Shown here: one piece after another, positions 32,418-42,796 of the stretch
How the letters are laid out: each line of letters opens with the position of its first letter
Numbering within the stretch: the first letter of the stretch is position 1
Source: Isochrysis galbana
Taxonomy: Eukaryota; Haptophyta; Isochrysidales; Isochrysidaceae
Assembly: GCA_018136815.1 (NCBI GenBank)
Contig: CM030934.1
Location: 2,991,070-3,055,069 of the forward strand
Direction: 5' to 3'
DNA: 64,000 bases
The notes under the pieces: generated by a model
Seen by the model: the letters and a program-made list of their open reading frames with translations, nothing else
Told to the model about the DNA's origin: nothing
Database searches by the model: none
Position numbers and translations under genes: made by a program

Positions 32418-33629
32418 TTAGACAGATCTCATTCGCGCGGCGTCAGCTTGAGTACCACTACCACCACACGTTCTGGTCTCCTCAGAAGAATCCTCGTACC
32501 AAAAGTTCAGAGCAACAGTCGAGCTCCCTTCCGGGGCGTTTTGGGAAACGGCGTGCCACCACAATTTGGGAATATACAGGAGCTCCCCCCGCCGGACTAC
32601 GGCGTGGATCGGCTCAAGCTCCTCATCGGCCTGCTCTGACTCGATGTCGATGGGCGACCACCACACCATCCGTGGAGGATCATCGAGATGCAAAACAAGA
32701 TCATCTCGGCTGCCGGTTTCTGCCCAGTCATCGGCATTTGTCGCCGGCGAGGCGCCCGAATCGTTCGCTGTGCCACTTGCACGATCCGATGTGATACAAG
32801 CCGTCAGCTTAGACCTGCCGATGCTCTCAGCCAAAGCATCCAAGCTTCCTCCGCATCGAAATCCTGGCATGGCTTGCTTTGGCACGTGACTGCTCGCCTC
32901 GCGTGAGTATGTCGCCGCACGATATTGCCTTCGCTCGAGCCGGATTCCCTCATCGGGCGGAAGGAGCGTGAAATGTTTCTCTCCCGTCACAACTAGATAT
33001 AGATTATCAAAGAGGTCGGCGTGCACCGTGGTCCGTGCAGCATTCTCGCCGATCCAGATGTTGGTTGCTGCAGGCACGTTTCCAAACGCGGCATCGGCCC
33101 ACGCTATCGACGGAGCGAAGTCCTCTGCCAGCTCTATGAAGTCTGTGTGCAAAGATGAGTCTTGATGCGAGGCATAGTGCACGTTTCTCAGCCGCCTGTC
33201 ACTCCCTTCCTCGACAAGCGGAGACTCGATCACGTCGAGGAAACGGTCGCATGGCATACTCACCTCGAGCGGCTGCGCAAAGACGAGATCCTCGCCCTCA
33301 CGGGCACCCTGAGCGCGTCCGACAGGTGTGACTGCGTCGGCGAGTCCGTTGGGTGTGATCGAGACGTGTATCCGCTTGGCGCCTAGCCTCTCTCTCAGGT
33401 AGGCGTGGCTCCATCGTGAGAGCGCCGGCCATCGATCGCAGACGCCGGAGAAGATCACCGGCTCGCTGCGGCTCACCCACTGGCGGAGGAAGGAATGAGC
33501 AAAGGAGGGATCGTGTGCGGGCGGGGCGTCTTGTCGAGCCACCTCGCGATCCCCGCGTCTGCGCGCGCCGCTGCTGCCCACGCTCGACGCGAGATCGCAG
33601 AGGAAGTCGACCCCATCGTCCGTCGGCAT
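32418..33629 (-). CDS. JMJD7: JmjC-domain lysyl hydroxylase, JMJD7 type
   Basis: A Fe(II)/2-oxoglutarate-dependent cupin-fold oxygenase. JMJD7 hydroxylates a lysine on DRG GTPases; a peptidase activity has also been claimed. A single exon encodes 403 residues (human 316). Residues 44-90 match the N-terminal helix-strand region (FLRQWVSRSEPVIFSGVCDR). The core reads NIWIGENAARTTVHADLFDN then LYLVVTGEKHFTLLPP, with His203 and Asp205 as metal ligands and Lys218 as probable 2OG ligand. Then come RGELLYIPKLWWHAV, with His359 as third ligand, and VALNFWYED. An insert of about 75 mostly polar residues (about 240-315) separates the two halves; it is longer than in the family and of unknown role. All iron ligands are present. 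A hAT transposon sits about 135 bp upstream of the start codon. Confidence 0.88.
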   Translation of the reverse strand: MPTDDGVDFLCDLASSVGSSGARRRGDREVARQDAPPAHDPSFAHSFLRQWVSRSEPVIFSGVCDRWPALSRWSHAYLRERLGAKRIHVSITPNGLADAVTPVGRAQGAREGEDLVFAQPLEVSMPCDRFLDVIESPLVEEGSDRRLRNVHYASHQDSSLHTDFIELAEDFAPSIAWADAAFGNVPAATNIWIGENAARTTVHADLFDNLYLVVTGEKHFTLLPPDEGIRLERRQYRAATYSREASSHVPKQAMPGFRCGGSLDALAESIGRSKLTACITSDRASGTANDSGASPATNADDWAETGSRDDLVLHLDDPPRMVWWSPIDIESEQADEELEPIHAVVRRGELLYIPKLWWHAVSQNAPEGSSTVALNFWYEDSSEETRTCGGSGTQADAARMRSV

Positions 33630-33771
33630 CGCCGCCGGGGCGTGGGCTGCGGGAGGGGAGGCCCAGCTCTTTTTTTTTTAAACTTCTTCAATCTGAGCGG
33701 ATCGCGGGGATGCCACGCCGTGAGGCAAACTGTATCACAAGTCGCAGTTGCTACAGTTTGCGGGTGCTACA

Positions 33772-36726
33772 CCTAGGGGAGTAATACGTATTACTGTATT
33801 ACAAATGGGGGCCCGCAGGGCCCCCAAATACCGTATTCAACGGCGAGGCCCGCCAGCGGGTGTAGGCGGCCCGCCGGAGGCAGGCGAGCCCGCCGGAGGC
33901 GAGCCCGCCGCCGCTGCAGGCGGGCCGCCATAAACATAGTAAGATAACAACATGTAAAATATAAAAGCTCACAGCGGCGCACAAATCACATATACGCACC
34001 GATAGCGATAAGAGATAAGAGACAAGAGACAATAAGACATAATAACAATGGATAGGCGTTACTGCGTTACTTAGATGCTTAGACGCAAAGTAAGCGCGTG
34101 CGTGAGCACACAATCACACTCACAGTGGCCGAGTGCTACTCGCTACTCTCTCTCTCACGACGACACCCACACGAGAGACACGAAACACGAGCTAACGCGA
34201 CTCTCTCGTCAGACTTTGAGGTCTTCCTCGTCGTCAGAGACATTGGAGTCTGAGTCAGACTCCCACTGAGCAATCTTTGCCTTGTATCCAGCGGTCTGCA
34301 TCTTCGTGCGCAACGCTAACGCCTCATGGCAATACACGAGACGGTCCGAGTTGACGTGCGACAGGCCGTTCCGCTTGTCGTTCTTGATGGCACCGTAGAT
34401 TGACCAATTCCTTTCGGCGGCAGATGCACACACTGGCTGGGCAAGCACGGAGCATGCCACTTTGGCCAACTCGGGCACGCCCTTGCCGTACTGGCGCCAC
34501 CAGATGGCCGGTGCAAGCTTCTTGGCCTGTACCTGGACAGCCCTCATCGCAAACAAACCTTCCTTGGATTGGTACTTGGCGAGCTGCTCGGTCGCCATGT
34601 CCACCAAGTTCTGAACGGATGGGCTCGATATGGTCAGCTCTTTGGCGGCTGCATTCATGCCCTCGGACTCGAGGCGAATTGGCGAATTATCTCCGAGCGG
34701 AGCATCATGCGCTCAGTCACCGCAATGAACGCGCACTGCTGGTCAACGTCGGTTTCCAAATCAAGGTTCTCGGGGTCGAGGACGTGGCCGGCGAGATGCA
34801 TGTCGGACTTCAAGTAGGACCATCGGTAATCGTGAGCCTTGAGGACCGCCTCCTTGAAGGAGACGGTGGAGCGCTCGATGTTGTTGCGGATGGACTGCAT
34901 CCTCGAGACAATCTTTCCCATCGCAGGCGCATCGCCATCCATTAAGCGCAGAAGCTTCACGATGGGGGTCATGATCTTGAGCACATCGACGAGCGGCTTC
35001 CAGAAGCCTGTTTCATCGAGGACTAGCTGCTTCACCGGGTCAGTGTCCCCGCGAACGGTCGAGCCTGATTGGGAGACCGTGCCCTCTGCGGACTGCACGT
35101 AGTTTCGGAAGCGCTGTTGGCCGTATGCCGCCGACACAGCGACCTGTTGCACCTCGGCTTTCAGACGGAGAAGGCGCCCCATTTCGCGAGCCCTTGCCGC
35201 AGAAACGAGTCGCGTTGGCTCGGTAGAGGCCGAGCGCCTTGTCGTGGTTGGCCAGCACCACCTCTCGGAGCTTCATGCGAGCCCAGCGGGCTTTGCCCCA
35301 GAATCTACCGAGCACCTTCTGCACGTCCTTGATGACTGCCGCAATCTACATCAGACATCAAAATGTGGGTTGGAAGGGAGGTCGTGAGTACGTCAGCAGT
35401 ATGTATGTGATTGCGGGTAAGTGCGGAGCCGCCAGCCGCACGCGCCACACATAGCTTACCTCGGGGATGTCCGCCAGGTCAGAGAGGTACAGGTTGATCA
35501 CGTGCGGTCCACATCCAGTCGCAGTTATCCACGGCATCTCGGTCTCGACAAGTGACCACGCCTTCTTCATCACGGAGCAAGTGTCCGTGCAGAGCTGCAC
35601 GACTGATGTGTGCCCCATACGCCTGATCTCCCGCATGAGAAGCTGGGCGACGGCTTCCGCAGTCTCGGAATCTGTGCTCGATAACTTGAGGGTGCCCTCG
35701 AAGAAGAATCCTCCGACGACGCCGACCAAGACATTGATGAGATGCGACGAGTCGATGGCGTCCCAGCCGTCCGAGACAAGCGTGCAGCCGTGCTTGAGGA
35801 GGTTCTCGCGAACGGGCTTCTCCTCCCTTTGCAAGCGCTTCACGGTGTGGTCGAGCAAGCCATCGAGCAAGCGCTGCTTGGTGGGCGGGACGTATGAAGC
35901 AGGCGCAGACTTGAGCATGGAGAATGCCTTCTTGCACAGCGGGTGGGCGAGATTGGCTGCGGGAATGTTGCAGCCGTAAAACCACTCGGCAATGGGATCG
36001 TCAACTTCGAGCCCCAACGCGGAGTTGACGCTCACTTCAATGTGCTGCTGCTTGAACTTCATCTCGCGGTCCAGTTCACGCGCATGCGCAAATGCGGATT
36101 CCTCGGTGACCTTGCGCCGCTTGATTTCGTGTGACGCTTCGGACAAGGCGAGGAGCTCATCCTTGAGGTCGCAGAAAGCCGTGGTGTCGCAGGTGCACTT
36201 GCGCAAGATGTGCTCCGTGATGCGCGTCGCACCACCACAGAACGTGGCGCCGCAGTTGTTGCATTGCACGCGCGGCGTGTTCTGGTGTTTGTCCCCAAGC
36301 AGCGTCACCGTCTTCCACACCTTCCCGACGCGGGCGGGTGGCTTTATGGGCGCCTTTCGAGAGACTTTGTGCCCGCGTTCGCCTTGACCGTGGCTTGTTG
36401 CAGTCCCAGAATGGAGCGAGGCCGGTTGTCGCCATCGCCATCCGGGGCGGCGGCCGACATGCCGACCGACCGAGACGAGGAGACGAGGAGACGGAGGGAA
36501 AAAGGAAAAACCGGTACATTAGAAACTTAGACATAGACACTCAACGCCTATAAAGTATAAAGTACCGAGTACTAAGTACTAGTACTAAGTACCAATAAGG
36601 TTATTTATTGGACTATAATTAAACTGGGGGGTAATACAAGTCGTATTCATTGAATTCAAGATCTCTCCCGTTGAATACGTATTATTCAAAATTTTCTTCG
36701 CCTGCGGCGCGTATTACTTCGCTAGG
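33772..36726 (-). mobile_element. hAT-family DNA transposon, 2,955 bp, with TIRs and 8-bp TSD
   Basis: Both ends are visible. The left terminus is CCTAGGGGAGTAATACG and the inverted right terminus CCTAGCGAAGTAATACG (15 of 17 match). The element is flanked by the direct duplication GTGCTACA at 33764-33771 and 36727-36734. It encodes a BED/DUF659/hAT-dimerisation transposase on the minus strand and contains a GC-rich tandem stretch of CCCGCCGGAGGC units near the left end (about 33845-33930). It is inserted in the upstream region of the JMJD7-type gene. Its preserved ends suggest moderately recent insertion, though the transposase frame is damaged. Confidence 0.9.
34209..36320 (-). pseudogene. 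hAT transposase (BED finger, DUF659, C-terminal dimerisation), frameshifted
   Basis: In order on the minus strand: a BED zinc finger (VQCNNCGATFCGGATRITEHI, then LRKC), the DUF659/RNase H start (TLVSDGWDAIDSSHLINVLV), a second acidic motif (LCTDTCSVMKKAW), a GT-AG intron (35460-35348), a middle segment (LVLDETGFWKPLVDVLKIMT), and the hAT dimerisation domain (WWRQYGKGVPELAKVACSVL, SAAERNWSIYGAIKNDKRNGL). Two clear frame breaks are seen. One near 35205 is consistent with loss of one GTTTC copy (after YRANATRF). The other at 34673-34688 is an exact 8-bp tandem duplication of GGCGAATT; without it the frame runs through. A third break near 36345 may separate an upstream MSAAAPDGDGDN leader. The residues expected of an active hAT enzyme are otherwise present. 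Confidence 0.85.
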
Positions 36727-36734
36727 GTGCTACA

Positions 36735-37285
36735 GCTCGCAGTTGCCTCGAGGACACCGTGTGTTCACAAGAGATTGAACGTCAATCCACCGGAATACGT
36801 GGAGCTCAGAGCCCTCAACTGTCGCGCACGAAGCACCTTCAAAGCTGCTTCACAAGCCGCCGCCGCTCTCAAGAGAGAACGAACCTGTGCACGCCCCCCT
36901 TGCTCCCCCCCCAAGCTGCTCCATCGTCGTCGGTTTGGAAAGCCCGTCTCTCTCTTCTCTCCCCATCCCCCCCCCCCTCCCTCCTTCTCCCTCGCCTTGC
37001 TCCTCGCCCACGACGGCTCGACTCCGTCGGGCGCGCGATGCCTCGTCCGCCGACTCTTCTCCGTAGACAAGCCCTCGTCTCTGGCCGCTGCCTTCCCCCC
37101 CCACCCCCCCCCCCCCTCCCCTTTCTCCACCCACCTTTCAGTCTTCTGATGCAGGCGCCGTCCGACGAGCCCAGCCCCCGGGTGGGGTGGTGGGTGGGGT
37201 GGGGTGCGGTGGGGTGGGGGAGGAGAGAGGCCTCTCCCCACCCGTACAATTCTCTCTCTCTCTTCCTTCTCTCTCTCCCAAAACC

Positions 37286-37329
<44 letters not shown>

Positions 37330-37993
37330 CTCACAGTTGACGAGCTCTCTCGTCTCTCGTCTCTCCCGTGATCTCGATGAGCCGAGCTCGCATCTCGGCA
37401 CTCCCTCCCGAGAGGGCCTTCCCCCCCCCGCGCGCTCCCCCCTCCCCCCCCCCCCGCCGCCCCCTCCCTCTCCTTCTCCCCCTCTGCCCCCCCCCCCCCG
37501 CCCCCCCCCCCCCCCACGCGGGGGCGTGGGACGAAACGAACCTTGTCTCTCTCCTCCCACTCCCGAAACTACGAGAGGGATTCGCAGAGTGGAACCGACT
37601 CCCACTTCCCTTCTCTCGACGGAGAGAGAGTCCCTCGGCTCTCTTCTCCTCTCTCTCTCTCTTCTACTCTTCCCTTCCCTTCTCTTCTCCTCCCGGAAAT
37701 CTCCCTCCTCTGCACTCTCTGCTTTCTCTCTTCTCTCCCCATCACCCCCCCCCTCCCTTCTCCCTCTCTGTAAAGTACTCCTACTCGTACTCTCTCTTTC
37801 TACTCCCGATTTATTCCATCGCCCTCGCGCTCCGCACTCCGCTTCACTCTCTCTCTCTCTCTCCCGTCTTCTCTCCCGGTCGACTCCCTCGAACCTCTCT
37901 CTCTCTCCCCTCTCTCCGCTCCTCTTCCTTCCTCTCGCCCCCCCCCCCGCCCCCTTCCTCCTCCTCTCCACCACACCCACCGCCTCCCCCCCA
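36735..37993. other. Pyrimidine-rich region upstream of the GPCR gene
   Basis: Mostly C- and CT-rich sequence, including (CT)n at about 37252-37325 and poly-C stretches at 37425-37520. An open frame of 807 bp continuous with the receptor frame runs through it, but it encodes Ser/Leu/Pro low complexity and is taken as 5' UTR or promoter. Confidence 0.5.
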
Positions 37994-40900
37994 ATGCCTC
38001 GCCCCTTTCCCTTCCCTCTCTCCCTGCTTCTCACACCCGTGGCTCTCGCAAACCCTTCTCTCACTCTCACCGGTGCGGGCGCCACACTTCCCACAGAGCT
38101 CTACCAGCACGCAGGCGCCATCTACACAGAGCTGGTGAACCCAACCGTCGCCATCCACTACGAACCGCTTGGCTCCCAACGAGGACACTGCCGCATCAAG
38201 GGCTCAAACGCCTCGAGGTGCCAGCCGGACGATACGAGCCCGCCGCTCGTGGTCGACTTTGTGGGCACTGACGAGAGCCTCACGCCAGAGGAGCGGGCGG
38301 AGTACCCGGACATGCAGCTGTACCCGCTCGTCGCCACCGCCATTGTCCCCGTCTACCACTTGCCCAACCGGACTGCTGTCGACCCGCCTCTCGTCCTCAC
38401 GCAGCAGGCAGTTGCAGACATCTTTTCGGCCCGCATCCGCCGCTGGGACGATCCGCGCATCACGGCGAGCAACCCCCAGCTCGCAGCGGCGGGTAAGTTG
38501 CCGCCAGTCGATATCACCGTCCAAGTGCGTTCCGACCACTCCGGTGTTACTGAGCTCTTCAAGCGCGCGCTCGCGCACATCGACCCGGCGGGCTTTGGGC
38601 AACAGGTGGACCTGTCGGGTGCGCCCACCTGGGGCGGGGCCACATTTGATCTGTGCGTCAACGCCTTGACGGGTGTGGCTCCATGCTTGCTCACATCGCC
38701 ATATAGCATAGCCTATGCCACCTTGACCGAGATTATCGCGAGGTCTCTCCCTGCCGTGTCCATCCTCAAGCCGGGCAACTCTGCCCCAGTCACAGCGTCG
38801 GCGACCAGCTTGGACGCCGCGCTGGCTGAGGGCGCCGCAGGCGTCGTCGGCAGCGAGGATGGAAGAGCGCCCCTCACCATCGATCTATCGCGAGTGCTGG
38901 GTCCCTTCGCGTGGCCCCTATCGGGTGTCACCTACCTGCTCATGCGTAGGCGAACGTCGCTCTTCACGGGTGCTGCAAGCTGCCACAGGCGGGCGGAGAC
39001 GGTCGCGTTCTGGCGGTGGTTCTACGAATCCTCAGAGGTGAAGGAACTGGCTGCCACATACGGCTTCGCTTCGCTTTCGCAAAGCAAGTCGAGGTACTTC
39101 GCTCGCCGCCTCGAGGAGGACATCCTGTGCCAGGACGGCCAACCCGCGTACACGCCAGACGCGACCAATGCTCTCATCCGAGGCGGAGGCAACGCCCTTG
39201 TCTCGGGCAACCTCGAGTGGCGCCACATGATTCAGGACAGCGTACACTTAGCGTACACGTCGGAAGCCGAGACTTCTGCCGTCGATCGGCTCCTCACAGC
39301 AGAGCTCGATTTCGCCGCAATCGGCTACCAGGCTCTCCTAGCTCTCCCGGAATTCGAGACCGATGGCCTCGTCGTCGTCCCGCACACCGCTATCCCGATC
39401 GCGGCGGCCTTCTCGCTTTGCGGGGTGCCGCGGGCTGGTGAGACGTGCCTCTTTGCGGACAGAGCTCTCGTGCTAGACCTGGCCTTGCTGGCGGCGCTGG
39501 CCAGCGGCAATCTCAGCATGTGGCTTGACGATAGGCTTGTGGGTTTGAACCCCTGGCTTGAGGCCGATCCGTACCGAACAGCCATCGGGGACGGGCGAGA
39601 AATCTCCCTCATTGGCGAGCTGCCCGGTTCGACGACTAATCAGGCGGTGCTCCAGTCGCTTCAGCACCACATCCCATCCGCCAGCCTGAGAGCATTCGAA
39701 ATGGGTGGCCGTGCGCACGTGGCCAGCGGGGCCGGTGAAGTGGCCGCGCTTGTGGCGGGCACCCCCTTTTCTATCGGACTCGTTCCGCTCTCGGGCGACC
39801 AAGGGCGCGGACTCACTTTCGCATCGCTCGTCGTTCCTCATGGCGTGAATGAGCCTGTCGCGCCGACACGACAAGGCCTTTCCGCATGCTACCGCGCAAA
39901 TTCAGAGACCCACTTCGGTGAAGCGGCGTGGCTCGAGCAAGCGGCTGCCCGTGAGGCTGTCGAGCTCCGCGTCGATCTAAGCACGAACCCGGCGTGCTAC
40001 CCGCTTGCGGTGAACATCCTGGTGCTCATGCGACGGGACTACACAGGGGGCGCCTGCGCGAGGGCCGGGGCAACAGTCGAGTTCCTCCGGTGGTGGTCTC
40101 GCGAGGTGTCCCTTCCTCCTCAGGCGCTACAAGAAATTCTGCCGCTCTCATCGGCCCTGAAGGGTTTGGTCGAGCAGCGGCTGCGCGAGGTCACATGTGA
40201 TGGGTCGAGCTGGCTCGACTCTCGCACCAAGAGGAACCACCTAGGCGCAGCCGTCAAGGGCTTCGTGTGGGCTTACAGTGCGGTTCTCATCCTAGCGATG
40301 GCGGGGTGGGGTTGGTGGGCATATCAGCACTGGTCCACCACGCTGAAGTTGTCACAGCCACTCTTTTTGGCCATCACCGCTGTCGGCATCGCCCTCGCCA
40401 CCTGCGCTGGAGTGTTGGCCACTCTGGACCACGAGGGCTTCGAGCCGGACGAAAAGGTACGCGTCGGGGCGCCCGGTACCTTGCCGTCACTGGACACCGG
40501 GTGCCGGGCGCAGGTGTGGCTCTTCTTTGTTGGCAACGCGCTCGTCTTCGGGTCCATTGTGGCTAAGCTGCTGCGAGTGACGACCCTCCTCGTCAACCCA
40601 GAGCTGCGGGACGTACGCGTGCCTATTGGCTTGTACTTGCGATATGTCGGCGCCTTCGTGCTCGCCAACATTGGACTCGTCGCCATCTGGAGCGCTGTTG
40701 CACCGCCGTACTACCGGCTCGAAATTTACCCGCGGAGCGCAGACGGCATGGAGGAATGGCGCGGGTCGTGCGAGCTGCTCCCTGCCAACGCCCTCCCCAT
40801 CGCGCTGTGCCTGGTCGTCGGACACATGCTGCTCGTGCAGTACGGCATGTACCTGTGCAATCGCTCGCGCCGAGTCGACACGCGCTACACAGAGGGACGA

Positions 40901-41554
40901 TCAATCGCCATAATCCTTGCCCAATACATGCAGATGAGTCTGATTGGCGTCACTGTCGGCGTCCTCGTCTACCCATTCTCCGAGGGTGGTTTGCCCACTA
41001 CCTTCTTCTTTGTCAAATGGGTGGCGCCCATGAGCGTGTACACTACGATTGTGGCGCTCTTGCTTGTTCGTCCAATGGTGGAGTGGTGGAGAGGCGCCCG
41101 CGAGAGCAAGAAATCGTTGCGTCGGAAATGGGGCTGGGTCTCTCGCGTGGGCGCCGTTCACGTCCAGCCTGGCCCCCAGGTCTCACGGGCACAGATCGGG
41201 TTGGGGGTCGGCGCAGGACCGGCTGTTCGTATATCGCCCACATTGTTGGGCCCTACGGAGAGTACAGTTGCACTCCAATTGGCACCCTCGGGCCTGCCGT
41301 CCCGGAAATCATACCAGGCGTCGCAGCGATCCTGCGATCGCAGCGTGAAGGTGTCAGCCTCCTCCGACAGCTACGAGGATGGCCATGCGGGGCTCCGCGA
41401 GGAGCTCCAACTCGCTCACGACGCCTTAGGGAGAGCCCAGGATGAGCTCAGCGAAGCGCGCGAGGAAATGTCCGAGCTTCGGGAGCGCAACAACACGCTG
41501 TTGGCCAAGCTGATGGAGGTGCGCAAACAGCTCGATGTGGCGAGCCATTCATGA
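37994..41554 (+). CDS. Class C GPCR with tandem PstS-like phosphate-binding domains and C-terminal coiled coil
   Basis: A single-exon 1,186-residue receptor. Residues 1-19 are a signal peptide (PFPFPLSLLLTPVALA). Residues 22-360 match bacterial PstS: LTLTGAGATLPTELYQHAGA, VVDFVGTDESLT, VLTQQAVADIFSARIRRWDD, DITVQVRSDHSGVTELFK. A second, more diverged copy spans about 395-735 (GGGNALVSGNLEWRHMIQDS, AELDFAAIGYQALLALPEFE, ISLIGELPGSTTNQAVLQSL). Residues 752-1027 carry seven hydrophobic helices with class C receptor marks: KLSQPLFLAIT before TM2, Cys837 at TM3 with WLFFVGNALVFGSIVAK, Cys926 in the second outer loop as disulphide partner, and a PMSVYTTIVALLL final helix. Residues 1133-1182 are a coiled coil (ELQLAHDALGRAQDELSEAR), as in GABA-B receptors, suggesting dimerisation. 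The start at 37994 follows poly-C DNA and begins exactly at the signal peptide. Ligand binding is inferred, not shown. Confidence 0.85.
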   Translation: MPRPFPFPLSLLLTPVALANPSLTLTGAGATLPTELYQHAGAIYTELVNPTVAIHYEPLGSQRGHCRIKGSNASRCQPDDTSPPLVVDFVGTDESLTPEERAEYPDMQLYPLVATAIVPVYHLPNRTAVDPPLVLTQQAVADIFSARIRRWDDPRITASNPQLAAAGKLPPVDITVQVRSDHSGVTELFKRALAHIDPAGFGQQVDLSGAPTWGGATFDLCVNALTGVAPCLLTSPYSIAYATLTEIIARSLPAVSILKPGNSAPVTASATSLDAALAEGAAGVVGSEDGRAPLTIDLSRVLGPFAWPLSGVTYLLMRRRTSLFTGAASCHRRAETVAFWRWFYESSEVKELAATYGFASLSQSKSRYFARRLEEDILCQDGQPAYTPDATNALIRGGGNALVSGNLEWRHMIQDSVHLAYTSEAETSAVDRLLTAELDFAAIGYQALLALPEFETDGLVVVPHTAIPIAAAFSLCGVPRAGETCLFADRALVLDLALLAALASGNLSMWLDDRLVGLNPWLEADPYRTAIGDGREISLIGELPGSTTNQAVLQSLQHHIPSASLRAFEMGGRAHVASGAGEVAALVAGTPFSIGLVPLSGDQGRGLTFASLVVPHGVNEPVAPTRQGLSACYRANSETHFGEAAWLEQAAAREAVELRVDLSTNPACYPLAVNILVLMRRDYTGGACARAGATVEFLRWWSREVSLPPQALQEILPLSSALKGLVEQRLREVTCDGSSWLDSRTKRNHLGAAVKGFVWAYSAVLILAMAGWGWWAYQHWSTTLKLSQPLFLAITAVGIALATCAGVLATLDHEGFEPDEKVRVGAPGTLPSLDTGCRAQVWLFFVGNALVFGSIVAKLLRVTTLLVNPELRDVRVPIGLYLRYVGAFVLANIGLVAIWSAVAPPYYRLEIYPRSADGMEEWRGSCELLPANALPIALCLVVGHMLLVQYGMYLCNRSRRVDTRYTEGRSIAIILAQYMQMSLIGVTVGVLVYPFSEGGLPTTFFFVKWVAPMSVYTTIVALLLVRPMVEWWRGARESKKSLRRKWGWVSRVGAVHVQPGPQVSRAQIGLGVGAGPAVRISPTLLGPTESTVALQLAPSGLPSRKSYQASQRSCDRSVKVSASSDSYEDGHAGLREELQLAHDALGRAQDELSEAREEMSELRERNNTLLAKLMEVRKQLDVASHS

Positions 41555-42796
41555 AGGCGTTGGCTCGGCGCCTCCTCTTATCTAGGCCGTGTGATACGAC
41601 ACACTGGGGCGTGGCACGCTTGCATCCAGCTCGAACGGTTGGTTTCAACGCTGCATCGCTTCTTCACCCACCATGTGAGGTGGCCATCTCCCCCCCCCCC
41701 CTTTCCTCCTTGCCCCACCCTCTTCAACATGCCATACGGGGACGAGGAGGAGCTGCCGTCTTTGTCACGCCGTTAGATGCAATTCGATACTCTTATTCAT
41801 TGCCCCGAACGAGCAGCGTTGGGTGACGTCCCGCTCACCCTTGTTGGGCATCCCATTGCGCCCGCCCGCCCGCCCGCCCGTCACGCAGCCCAATAATATA
41901 GCAGCACATCAATCAATCGTCTCGCCGAAAGCGGCGGCGCTGAGTGTCACACCGATGATGTCCCGATAATAGCTCCCTTTTTCAGGTTCTCCTGTGTTTG
42001 CTACTCATACCCATGCCTATCGTCATAACACCATTTTTTTGGGATCGGAGCAGCCGTACTCGTGCTTGGCCGAGCGGCGCGCGGATGATATCCCAATGAG
42101 ACAACCTCCTAATATTCCCGCCACGCGCGCAACGCCTTCGGATTCTACTTTTACTTTGAGGCCCCGCCCGCGCCTAGATTCTTTAAAATATAGAAAAACG
42201 TTCATTCTAGCCCGGTCACTCACGCATTTTAACCACTATTTTCCACCCCTCCTGGGTTTCCAAGGATTCCCCAGGCTGACGCCCCTTACAGTAAGTAAGG
42301 GTGCACCATATTAAGAAACCCCCCGATGATAAGAAAACCTAGAAGCAAATTGGCCATCTAGCGATAAGAAATGGAGCTGAAGTGAGAGGCCTCCACCTGA
42401 GGATAAGAAACTCAGCTAGCGCAAGAAACCTTCTATGCGCTGCGGGCCTCGCCGGCGGGCCGCGCGGGCCAAGCAAGTTGTCGTTGTCGCCGTGTAGCGG
42501 GCCGTCAGCCGATTGTTGTGGTCATTAGTGGCCATTCGTTGGCCGTGGGCCGCGGGGGCACTTCGCACTTATACTTTTGCGCCTTCCTTTTGCTCTGGGC
42601 CGCTTGAATATGTATACACACATATAAAGCACAACACCATGAACTAACATCAACATTTAACATTCGTATACCAGCTAAGAGATCAGCTTCTCACACGGAT
42701 GGGTGTATTCGCCTATAAGGATAATTTTAAATTCTCCTTACTTAGGCACGCGCACAGTCTAACAATGGGTATAGGGTGGGTTGGGAGAGCGAAAGC
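41555..42796. other. Spacer downstream of the GPCR gene
   Basis: No gene was recognised. The word GATAAGAAA occurs repeatedly at about 42330-42410, and a (CCCG)n-like run lies at 41860-41880. LTR-like sequence begins near 42797. Confidence 0.4.

Noticed and set aside
37187-37993. N-terminal extension of the GPCR frame
   Set aside because: The 269 extra residues are encoded by CT and poly-C DNA, whereas a good signal peptide starts at 37994.
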